A DNA stretch of 64,000 nucleotides from Epiperipatus broadwayi (taxonomy: Eukaryota; Onychophora; Udeonychophora; Euonychophora; Peripatidae), in assembly GCA_028023455.1 (NCBI GenBank), contig JAQFVV010012476.1, positions 2,713,820 to 2,777,819 of the forward strand. The letters run 5' to 3'. This document shows positions 55,099 through 64,000 of this stretch, one piece after another; the stretch's first letter is position 1, and each line of letters begins with the position of its first letter. The notes under the pieces were generated by a model. It ran no database searches. It had not been told where the DNA came from and saw only the letters and a list, made by a program, of their open reading frames with translations. A program made the translations under genes and the position numbers.

Positions 55099-56761
55099 TT
55101 ATCTCTTCCAGCAATATATCCCGCTCAACTCTACTTCAGTCACAATGTCAGTATCACCTGTTTCTTTTCTGGTCCATAGATTGCATTTCCGATCTCTTCT
55201 TGTTATTTCTAACTTGCATCTATCCATACTTATTTGAATGTTCTGATGTCTCTGTATTACTCTTCCATTAAGGGTCCAAGTCAAAGATCCATAAATAAGA
55301 ACTGATAAAACACATTTATTAAAAATCATCCTTTTCAAAGACATAGACATATTTTTTTTTTAATATTATGTCATTTCTACCAATAGTACTCCAAGTCTAA
55401 TTCTATGATTAATTTCATTCATTATGTTTACATCTGTAGTAATAATCTGACCAAGGTATTTGTAGTTGTTAACTTCATCTAACTCATCATAATCAATCTT
55501 TATTTTCATCTTTTGAGAAAATCCATTGATCATTAGTCTTTTTAACATCTATCTTTAGTCCTATTTTCTTACTTTCATTTGATAATTCTTGCAACATTTC
55601 CTGAAGTTTTAAAGCATTATTTGCAAAAACAACTACATCATCTTCAAAATCTGAATGTGTTAAATAATCTCCATTTATTTTTACCCTTTTAGCTTCCAAT
55701 TTTAATCTACAAAATTCTTTTTGCAGCACTGCTGTAAAATGTTTTGGAGATATGGAGTCACCCTGTCTTACACTCTTCTCAATGTTAACCTTCCTAGTAT
55801 CACTGCATTTTTATAAATATTCTTCAGAATATGCCAATATCCTGGGTCTATATCTTGATGATCCAATGCTTTAATCACTGAAGAAATGCTTATAGAATCA
55901 AATGCCTTTTCATAATCTACAAATCCAAAACATAATGACAACTCATATTCATTTGTCCCTTCTATATCTTCTCTCAATACTTGGATATGATGTTCTGTAC
56001 TAAAACCACTCCAATGTTTTCTGTCGATAAGTTGTAATGTTCTTGGTAAAAATTTTATATAAAACTGATAAAAGACTGATAGGTCAGTAATTTCTAATAT
56101 TTTCTTTATCACCTTTTTAAAATATTAATACTGCATTCTTCCAATCATCTGGTACATCTTTATCATTTAGACATTTTATAACTTTGCCAAAATTTTTTCT
56201 ATTTCTTCACATGCTTCTTTTAATATACAGGTTATAATTGAATCATTACCTGGAGCTTTACTCTTCATAAATTTACTTGCATGTCTCACTTCTTCATTTA
56301 AAATTCTGGGCAATTCAGAAGAAATAATAGATATAGAAGATACTGGTTCTTTATTACTATATAATTTTTGATAGAATTCTTGTACCCATTTCATGATGTC
56401 ATCTCTCTTTTTAGTAATAGTTTCTTTTTTTTTTTATTGCAGATACAAGTTTCCTATCAAAACCAAATGTTGTTTTACACTCTTGAGTCTTTTATTCTCT
56501 TCTATAGCGTTCCTTGCTAGTTCACAATTATACTTTTTTTCATCATTATCAACTCTTTTTTTTTTGTACCATTTTACAAAATTTGAGATTTTCAATCTTT
56601 TTTAATTTATCATTTTTATATATGTTCATATTCCTTCTTTTCTTCATAAATTCTATAATCTCGATAGAAATTTTATTGGTCAATTGTTGCTTTTTTCTAC
56701 CAGCTATCTTTGTTGCAGTTTTTAAAAGTGTATCAGTTATTTTCTTATTAATTTCATTCAA
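55099..56761 (-). pseudogene. RTE copy 2: reverse transcriptase and C-terminus, broken
   Basis: Minus strand pieces: 56761-56549 linker (IAGRKKQQLTNKISIEIIEF), 56394-56176 (NEEVRHASKFMKSKAPGNDS), 56112-55768 (STEHHIQVLREDIEGTNEY, GFVDYEKAFDSISISSVIKA), 55729-55493 (DYLTHSDFEDDVVVFANN). In the last piece the F-A-D-D box has become F-E-D-D. 55548-55366 (DELDEVNNYKYLGQIITTD) and 55350-55099 (LIYGSLTWTLNGRVIQR, EITRRDRKCNLWTRKETGD) follow. Inactive by frameshifts and by the altered box. Confidence 0.85.
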
Positions 56762-56928
56762 ATCTGAATCATGTTCAAAATCTACTAATACTTGAAACCA
56801 ATTTGCAAATTCTAATTTAAATTCATTAGAATGTTTCTGAAAATTAAGAATATCAACTATAAATATTGGTTTTTCTGAATAATTTTTGTCTCCAGTTTTG
56901 CATTAACACGTATCTTACATCTTACAAA

Positions 56929-57775
56929 TCAATGATCTCTTCCTGTGTTGAATTTATTAAGAACATTACAATCTTGAAATATGTATTTTCTGTTAGTCAA
57001 AATATAATCCAATTCTGCTTTATCTTTATTTGGATGCTTCCCTGTCCATTTCTTTTTAACATTTTTCTCAAAAAAAGAATTAATAATATAAAGTTTTTCT
57101 TTTTCTGCAAACTCTACAAGTCTATGTCCTCTCTCATTTCTATTACCATAACCAAAATTACCTACAGCACTTTCATCTTTCATTTGTTTACCAATTGTAG
57201 CATTAAAGTCTCCCATAACAATTTTAAAATGTTTAGTCTGATAAAAACCTTTTGTAAATCCATATAAAAGTCTTCTACTTCATCATTATGAGAACTTGTG
57301 TCATAAACCTAAATTATCTGCATTACCTGGTATTTGCTATTAAGTTGAATAACTAATCTTGCCACTCTGTTTGATATACCATCAATTTCTACAATGGTGT
57401 TCTTCCACTTTTTATTTATAATGAATTCTATTCCACTTGTATTTACAATATTTGTGCCTGTAACAGAGTATGTGTCCACTTTTTAAACCAGTTGTTTCTT
57501 CACCTTTTCTTCTAACTTCGCAAAATCCAATAATGTCTTATTTAATATAAGACAGTTCCTCTTTTAATTCTTGTAATCTTTTTTCATTTGAAAGTGATCT
57601 GCTGTTGTAAGAACTGAAAAAAAAAAGTTGTCATCAAATAGCAACCTGGGTCCACAATCAGGGGATTCTTAACACCCTCTGCCTTCAGCCACCAACTACT
57701 GTGTTGGCTGGTGATTTTACAGCCTCCTGGGAATAAAGGCCATGAGTGTATATATCTATTAGAAAAAAAATTCAT
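56929..57775 (-). pseudogene. RTE copy 2: endonuclease domain, broken
   Basis: Minus strand: 57775-57584 N-terminus (HSWPLFPGGCKITSQHSSWW), then shifted pieces, then 57216-56929 with MGDFNATIGKQMKDESAV, FGYGNRNERGHRLVEFAEKE and ELDYILTNRKYIFQDCNVL, ending FNTGRDH. The final catalytic histidine is kept although the Ser before it is Arg. Homologous residue for residue to 24967-25800 of copy 1. Confidence 0.85.
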
Positions 57776-57855
57776 TCACATATGAGAAGGCCATGGTGTT
57801 TCTTGATCTTAAACTCAGAGGTAAGAAGCCAATAAACTCACCACACTGGCTAATG

Positions 57856-58734
57856 TGTGTTGGTGAGCAGCCCATCCATGTTCGTATACTATATGAATAA
57901 TCACATAGTAATAACAGTTGCAACAACAAGAATGTATAGAGTGGACATTAGGAATTTGTCCTGCTCAGTTTCTTTAAGGTCTCCAAGAGGAATCAAAGGG
58001 TCTCTTTTCAGTTAATAGCAAACTTCTTTTGCACACAAAGATTAACTAAATTTGGGGAGGAATATTACTAGAAGAAATGACAATAGATGGACAGTTGAAA
58101 TATTAAACTGGATTCAAAGGGATTAACTATATAAAAAAAAATTCATTATTTCTATTTATTAGATTCCAAATATATCTTTTTTTTTTTTTTGCATATGTGA
58201 CCAAAAAACTGTGAAAAAAATGTTCTCCTTTTTGAATACTTATTTTATATATTGGACTTTTAAGCATACATATAAAAACAATTGAATGATTTGTGTTTGA
58301 GAATTTACAAAAAGTTTGAATATCAGAAGTGGCAGACCAGGATGCAACCCATGGACGGTGGAGTCCAAACTCTATGACTGCACCAAATCAGGCAGAACAG
58401 CATTTGCATTAATATAAATTTTATCAGATATTGCAGGATTCGCTGTTCTTGTTTTTCTGTTGAGTATTTTGAGGCTGTTTAGCATAGAATGCAAACTTTT
58501 AATTTTATATTTTGCACTCAATTGATAATATAGAATGAATAAATGGACTTAATAATTTAACATGTTCCAAAATCTTATAATCTTAATTAACCACTAATTG
58601 TCCAGATTGAATATATGTCCTTTAGTTATATATTACATTTTATTAATGTGTTGCTTTTCATGTTCATTGGAAATAGCTACTATGTGAAATGGTTTAATAG
58701 TATAGACATATTATTTTCAATTACTATCAGTCCA
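57856..58734. other. Spacer with small RTE and SINE-Q fragments
   Basis: 58045-58125 (ATTACTAGAAGAAATGACAA, TGAAATATTAAACTGGATTC) is an ~80-bp plus-strand RTE piece. 58325-58410 (GGATGCAACCCATGGACGG, GTCCAAACTCTATGACTGC, CAAATCAGGCAGAACAG) is a minus-strand SINE-Q copy. Otherwise AT-rich with a T-run at ~58178-58189. Confidence 0.5.
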
Positions 58735-59455
58735 CTGCAAAATAAAGGTCTTCTAGTTTAATCCAGTTTCACTGATCCAAGTTTCTATTCCCTAATCATA
58801 GATAACAGATTTCCTGATTTCATTTATCCATATCATATGCGGTTTACTTCTAAGTCCTTTACAATCGCTTGTGATCCACTTTAAAATTTCGCTATTCATC
58901 TATTATCATCTCATTTACCAAGATGTTCATAATAGCTCCATTTTAGTCTCTTAACTTTAAGGAATCACCTGTTGTTCTCTCACCCAAGTATTTCACTATC
59001 ATTTCTTTTTTGTTACTCCCAATATAAATCTCATCATAAGAAATGGTAAAACACATCTATAAAAAATGTCCCATTCAAACACATGAACATATTTCCTTCT
59101 AATATTATTTCCAGTAAAAACATTTCATCCAAGTTTAATTTTATGATTAATTTATACATTATGTTTCAATCGGTATTAACAATTTGACCAAGATATTTGT
59201 AACTATTAACTTGTTCTAATTCACGAGTATCAATTTTTTATTTTTTTCTTCTGAAAAAAATCCATTTAACATTATTTTAGTCTTTATAGTATTTACCTTT
59301 AGACATACCTTCTTACTTTCACCTGATTACTGTTGCAACGTTTCTGAAGCTTTATTTGTAAAAGTAACCACATTGTCTGCAAATAGATAGATTCAATAAT
59401 CTTCAACACATTGTCTGCAAATAGATAGATTCAATAATCTTCAAGTATTCTGTCT
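58735..59455 (-). mobile_element. RTE-like LINE fragment, minus strand, decayed
   Basis: Co-linear on the minus strand with ~27.25-28.0 kb of copy 1: CCTTTACAATCGCTTGTGATC (IP-C region), ATTAATTTATACATTATG, GACCAAGATATTTGTAAC (YKYLG region), AACCACATTGTCTGC (F-A-D-N-V-V region). A perfect 38-bp tandem duplication lies at 59369-59444. Confidence 0.75.
59369..59444 (+). repeat. 38-bp perfect tandem duplication inside RTE fragment
   Basis: CACATTGTCTGCAAATAGAT ... ATCTTCAA repeats exactly after 38 bp. Confidence 0.92.
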
Positions 59456-60169
59456 TAGATTCCTATTTTAATGATGAAAATATATCTTGAGGAATGGACT
59501 ACAACTTTCTTTTGATCCATTTAGGCATATGCATTATATTCAGATTGATGAAGTATGGTTAAAAATGCTAATTATGAAGTTACATAATAAGACTATTAAC
59601 ATGTTATCCAGAGATATTATGAAATAGCTATGCCAGGATTACAGAGATGATGGTCCTAGGCTCTTAAAATGTAAAATGTCTACAGGGTGTTGGTGACCAT
59701 AGAACACTTCAATTGCTATATTCTCTAAAACTCAATAAAATTACTTCAATTTAACAGTGAATGTATATCAAAATCAAAAATGGACATTCTCTACAAATGG
59801 TTTAGCCAAATTGTGCTCCAGAAAAATCATTCTTTTAATAATGCATATCTTAAAATTCCTAGATTTGCATTAATTATTCATCAAATGGATTGGAAATATA
59901 ATTTGAATACTTATGTTTCAAACTATCTTGTAATGCAAACAACTTTCATTGAAGATAATTCCAATAATATTACAATCACAATTCAGAGGAATAATTTTTA
60001 TGGATGCCTTGTTTGCAACCTCTCAATACAAATTGATCTTAATCTCTTTCAAATCATCCTTCATTTTCTGTACTTAAAGATGATTTCAATTCTCACATCA
60101 ATCTATGGGAATATGTAAATGATAATTAACTTTTAGAGTTGATAGATTTAAACAACATGCTAACTTTCT
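59456..60169. other. No recognisable gene
   Basis: The 112-aa plus ORF at 59780-60118 has unremarkable I/N/L-rich composition and no motif. Probably chance or a decayed element. Confidence 0.35.
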
Positions 60170-60310
60170 TCAAAAATATAAGCTTGTGGTCAAGATCTGT
60201 AAAGGTCCCTACTATTGTATTTTTATGCGCATATTTTTGAGGTTACAACCTTAGTAAATATTACTTATGTAATCAATGTGCGTTTAAATAAATTTATGAT
60301 GATGATATTG
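60170..60310 (-). repeat. FB-B family terminal segment
   Basis: The complement of AAGCTTGTGGTCAAGATCTG ... GGTTACAACCTTAGTAAATA matches 38125-38215, and AATCAATGTGCGTTTAAATA matches 38440-38470 inverted. The two outer ends of the 38.1-kb copy are fused here with the centre missing. Confidence 0.7.
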
Positions 60311-60321
60311 TAAATGTGGAT

Positions 60322-60514
60322 AATATATTGGACTGTTTCCATCATCTATCATTAAATGTTGAATATCTAGAAAATTTTAAACTTTATTTAAATTTTTGCA
60401 AATACAAATGTTATCTATTAACTTGTGTGTTATTGCTAACAGTTGTTTGTATTTGAAAAAGCTTGAAATGTTTTAAACATTTAATGATAGATTATGGAAA
60501 CAGTCTAACATATT
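60322..60514. repeat. 193-bp hairpin sharing arms with the Penelope-bearing element
   Basis: AATATATTGGACTGTTTCCA pairs with TGGAAACAGTCTAACATATT, and ATCATTAAATGTT with AACATTTAATGAT. The inner part (TTTAAACTTTATTTAAAT, CTATTAACTTGTGTGTTATT, GCTAACAGTTGTTTGTATTT) matches the 31.71-31.85 and 32.40-32.54 kb arms. The interior found there is absent. Confidence 0.8.
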
Positions 60515-61199
60515 ATCAAATTTAAAGAACATGTATTTATTTTTCAATACTATGCAATAATGCACATTCATTTATAACATATGGGAACATGAACAACTTC
60601 CAGTCTCTGCTTTATTCCAACAAAAAAAAGTTTACTACCAGCTAGAGTGCTGTTGGTATTGATTCATTTCTCCCATGAACAACATAAAACAAATCTAATC
60701 ACTATTAGAATCTACCTTCCTATAGTTGAAAGTTGTTATTTTCTGGTATAGCTAACTGGAGCAATAAAATTTCTTCCATTCTTTCTTGATACGCTAAGTT
60801 TAACAAATTTGCATAATAACCCTTACCAGAAAAGCCATCTCGTAAATACCAAAAGCAATTCATTCCAGGTTGAAACAAAATCAGTAATGATCTTTATAGC
60901 CAATTTTTTTCTAATGATTCAGAAATTGTTAAACTTATAAGGTCATTGGAAGATGCCAGGGAATGAAAGTGGATAGAGACCATCTAGAATCAAACTTTAC
61001 AAGATCTAATCATAAGACCTTGTCATTTATGCAATGAGCGTTTCAAACTTTTATGTCAGACTTCTAAACCCAAGATTGATAGAATGAGAAAAAAGTGACA
61101 TTGAAGCAAAATTGCATGCTCAACGAATATTAATATGCCTTGGATTGTCTTAAATTAGGAGAGTCACTAGGTGCAGATAGTATATTACTGTAAATATTT
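60515..61199. other. No firmly recognisable feature
   Basis: A short plus-frame CHLCNERFKLLCQTSKPKID (61017-61080) has a zinc-finger-like Cys spacing and could be a decayed transposon piece, but there is no supporting context. Confidence 0.3.
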
Positions 61200-62290
61200 G
61201 AATCAGATGGAAAAATAATGAATGAAATTAATTACAGGATTAAAAGTTACATGGACTATTTTTTTTTGTAAAAATTTCTTAATATTAAAGACAATGTTGC
61301 AAGAATTATCAGATGAAAGTAAGAAAGTAGAACTAAAGATAAATATTAGATAAACTAAAGTTAATGTTCAATGGATTTTCTCAAAGTAAGGAAATAAAGA
61401 TTGATGAGTTAGAAGAAGTATATCTTGGCCAAATTATTGCTGCACATGGAAATATAATGGATGAAATTAATCATAGGATTAAACTTGATTGGAGTGCTTT
61501 TGTAGAAATAAATTAATATCAAAAAGAAATATACCTATGCATTTGAAAAGAAAAGTTTTTAATAATTATACATTACTAGTTCTGACTTATGGATCTTAGA
61601 CTTGGGCATTTAACTGAAGAGCAATGTATGTTAGGAATAGCAAGAGATTTGAAAACAAAATACGTGGGTGAGAGAACTAACAGATGTTATTGACATCATT
61701 GAAAGAGTTAAGAGACTAGAGTTGGGCTGAACATATTGCTAGAAGAGATGATAATTTATAAAAAAATTTAACCATAGAGCATTAAAATGTATGATGAAGT
61801 ATGAACACTAGAGCAGTCATCTTTGTTAAGCTATTCACAATACATCAAAAATCAAATATAAGCCTCAAACCTTTTGAGTCCCAAAGACTGATGGATATAA
61901 TATTTGAAAATAAAGCCGGGCTTCCTTTTAAGTCTGGTAGGCTTATAAATTCAACAAACATTCAAACTGCACTTTGTTTCCTCTGAGACTTGTATGTGGA
62001 TGAATAAACCATTTGAAAAAAGATTTTGTGATAGCATCTGAGACAATAGGCGGACAATTGAAATTTTAAATGAAATTCCAAGAGATTTAAAAGACCCAGA
62101 AAGAGACCACATGTGAGATGGATGAAATAATGAAATGTTCTGGAGATTTAAAAGACCCAGAAAGAGACCACATATGAGATGGATGAAATGTGATGTGGAG
62201 AGGAGAAGCTAGAGATTGGAAAAGGTGGATTGAACTTGGAGAGATCACCCTGCAGTGAATCAGTAATGGTTGAAAATGGTAATGATAGTG
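61200..62290 (+). mobile_element. RTE-like LINE 3' fragment, plus strand
   Basis: TGTTGCAAGAATTATCAGAT, AAGATAAATATTAGATAAAC, GGAAATATAATGGATGAAAT, ACTTATGGATCTTAGACTTG, CCCAGAAAGAGACCACATG and TGAACTTGGAGAGATCACC follow copy 1 from 27.29 to 27.98 kb. It ends in GGTTGAAAATGGTAATGAT. Heavily frameshifted. A 61-bp duplication (GAGATTTAAAAGACCCAG at 62082 and 62143) lies near the end. Confidence 0.82.
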
Positions 62291-63369
62291 AAGTCTATTT
62301 ATTCAATATGTTTAAGTACAATATCCTTTTAAATACATTTAATGGCAAATATTGGATTTAAAAATATGTTGCAATGAAATGAATAGAGAGAAATGATGGT
62401 GATTGTACTTTTCTCCTGACCTTTTATTATGTTTCCATTTCATGTAGCAGTGATATAGATGAGGAGATAACAGATAACTTTGAACAACGTTCATATCTAA
62501 ACTTCGTGTTTAATTTGTTTAATGAATGGAACATGAGTGTGAAATGCAAAATTAACAATAATGGTTTTGGATTAAATTTAACTTCATGTAGTCATGTCAG
62601 CCAAATTATTTAATTAAAATGCAAGATATAAGAGAATGACTTCTTAATAATTATAATTGCTCATGGAATGATGAAGAATCCTACCACATTTTCAAAATAA
62701 ACTATAAGTTTACTTGAGAATAAACTAAACTAACAGAAAATAAAATATCTAATCAACATCAAAACTCGTAATTAGATTACAAATTGTAAAATTTCAGAAG
62801 GCTATTTTCACTATAATAAATAAAACTGGTTTTATTTATTTGAACAAAGACTTTAATCAACCCACGAGATTGCCACCATTTAAATTTCTAGATTGACTAG
62901 TTTTCCATTGAAATTTACTGTCTCCCATCATTCCTTCACTTACATTTTTCCTTGTATACTAATTTCATCTTGGAACCTGGACTTGTTAGAGAAAGAATGT
63001 ATTAGAAAGAAAGAAATTTGACACAAAATAATTTAATAGTATTAATTTAATAATTAAACAATACATACACAGATAAAAAACATCAGCACAGATTTAAAAA
63101 ATGCCATTAACCCAAAACCCCTGGTTTCAGGCTTTTTTATATGTGAGATTTTTTTTTTCAAATTTTAAGAATAAATCTTTTATTCCTTACTGTAAATCGA
63201 AACTTTGTTAAGATAAAAGAAGAAATAGGCAGTTCACCGCAATTAGATTTATTATTCATAGATATTTATTGATTGTTTTTATTTTTCTTTAAAGGTTTTT
63301 TAATAAATGCATTTACAAATTTTTATTTGTTTTTTTTTTTGACAGTTTAACTATTAACAAAATGTTTGA
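62291..63369. other. No recognisable feature
   Basis: AT-rich with T-runs near 63148 and 63330. No ORF with motifs. Confidence 0.4.
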
Positions 63370-63700
63370 AAGGAAGCTGCAGAAATTCCAATCTAGAAAG
63401 TATATTCACCATTGATTTTATTAAGTCCTTTAATTCTAGCATTATAGCCATTCATGGACATCATCAACAACATGATTCATAGTCTGTGTTTGACTATATT
63501 TACATAGATTAGTAACTGATAAGTTCCAGTTATGAAGAGCATAATGACCAAAGTGTTGTCCTGAATCTGTTGATGAAACTCCAGTTGTGTCTAAGAGGTC
63601 AAATTCATTTGGCTTTATTATTGGATCTGGAAAGAGAACATTGTTTGGAATATCATAAAAATTCCATTTTTTAAGCTATAATTCAGAGGATCTTGATTTG
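63370..63700 (-). mobile_element. LINE5: C-terminal fragment of a non-LTR retrotransposon
   Basis: The minus-strand frame reads KWNFYDIPNNVLFPDPIIKP, NEFDLLDTTGVSSTDSGQHF and GHYALHNWNLSVTNLCKYSQ, then TQTMNHVVDDVHEWL. The pattern W-N-L-x(5)-C-x-C-G-x-x-Q-T-M-x-H-(I/V)-V-x-(D/E)-C-P is a familiar LINE C-terminal zinc module. Here the second Cys and the Cys-Pro after VVDD are lost. One frame is open for ~95 codons, so it is moderately preserved. The rest of the element is absent. Confidence 0.65.
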
Positions 63701-64000
63701 ATACAAGTCATAGATTGTAAAATTATATCTTGGATTATTTGTCAGATTGGTCTTGTCAAATTAATTTATTTACCATAAAAGATGAAAAACTATTTTTGAA
63801 ATTCTGTTTCCATAAAATAAAATTTTGAATAATACATATTGAATTAAATGGGATTCTACCCTATATTTGGTAACATGATAAAATACAGAAGGTGAATATA
63901 AGAATAATATTTCTGTAATGTAAATTTCACTACACCATTCTGAGCCAAGGTAGAGACTGGTTTCTATCTGCTTTTAACATCTTGTGGAAAGATATAATCT

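Larger units (their letters stand above)
54905..57855 (-). mobile_element. RTE-like LINE, near full-length copy 2, minus strand
   Basis: The 5' end is at 57855 (CATTAGCCAGTGTGGTGAG ... AGAAACACCATGG) and the 3' end at ~54905 next to TGACAACCATTACTAACC. Co-linear with copy 1 over its whole length and similar enough that most motifs can be read. Broken by frameshifts, several at T- or A-runs. Its 3' end abuts plus-strand RTE fragments, forming a tail-to-tail arrangement. Confidence 0.88.

Noticed and set aside
56393-57267. Hydrophobic plus-strand ORFs of 70-133 aa
   Set aside because: They are antisense shadows of RTE copy 2, whose minus-strand motifs are unambiguous.
59780-60118. 112-aa ORF as a gene
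   Set aside because: No recognisable motif, composition expected of AT-rich DNA, and no splice or promoter context.

Overview
The window is a stretch of AT-rich (roughly 70 % or more A+T by eye) nuclear DNA from an animal, built almost entirely of transposable elements and their decayed remains. There are no operons, ribosome-binding sites or dense ORFs. The recognisable coding traces are non-LTR retrotransposons, a hAT transposase and a Penelope-type endonuclease. The best preserved LINE family (RTE-like, apurinic endonuclease plus reverse transcriptase) and the 'GHILRR'-tailed LINE are types I associate with arthropod genomes. An arthropod or another invertebrate is my best guess, and the species cannot be fixed from sequence alone.

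Layout. 0-2.1 kb: a ~2.0-kb element with ~90-bp terminal inverted repeats, a probable 7-bp target duplication and two internal arrays of a 59-bp minisatellite. 2.6-8.1 kb: a degenerate ~31-bp repeat, a diverged long duplication, several copies of an abundant fold-back repeat (called FB-A here) and the 3' end of a LINE with a C-X2-C-X8-H-X4-C knuckle (LINE4). 8-20 kb: mostly featureless DNA with a 578-bp near-palindrome (FB-B), an intact FB-A palindrome, LINE4 and LINE2 fragments and a tRNA-derived SINE (SINE-V) with a 12-bp target duplication. 20-24 kb: a diverged inverted-repeat family (C) and a cluster of FB-A, one copy of which interrupts an RTE fragment. 24.9-28.0 kb: a full-length but frameshifted RTE LINE.

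28-40 kb: tRNA-derived SINEs (SINE-Q), an FB-A copy with a perfect 13-bp target duplication, a GIY-YIG (Penelope-like) remnant between inverted arms, and a somewhat CpG-richer low-repeat stretch (34.7-36.5 kb). That stretch holds the only plausible host exon, 126 bp on the minus strand with good splice sites. 40-49 kb: a hAT MITE with a perfect 8-bp target duplication, a long LINE2 copy, a TIR element, a 771-bp palindrome (FB-D) and a LINE3 copy. 49.8-51.5 kb: a degenerate GTF2IRD2/ZBED-like hAT transposase hit by a SINE. 52.0-53.3 kb: a 1.25-kb long-inverted-repeat element. 53.3-62.3 kb: an RTE graveyard in both orientations with a minisatellite grown out of LINE 3' coding sequence. 63.4-63.7 kb: the C-terminus of another LINE.

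The genes do not form a pathway. The window reads as layers of insertion: LINEs supply the trans machinery, tRNA-type SINEs and a SINE-like unit carrying an RTE-like 3' tail are candidate parasites of it, and several fold-back families and MITEs have moved by DNA-type or unknown mechanisms. All boundaries were read by eye, so edges are accurate to a few bases only where target duplications are quoted.
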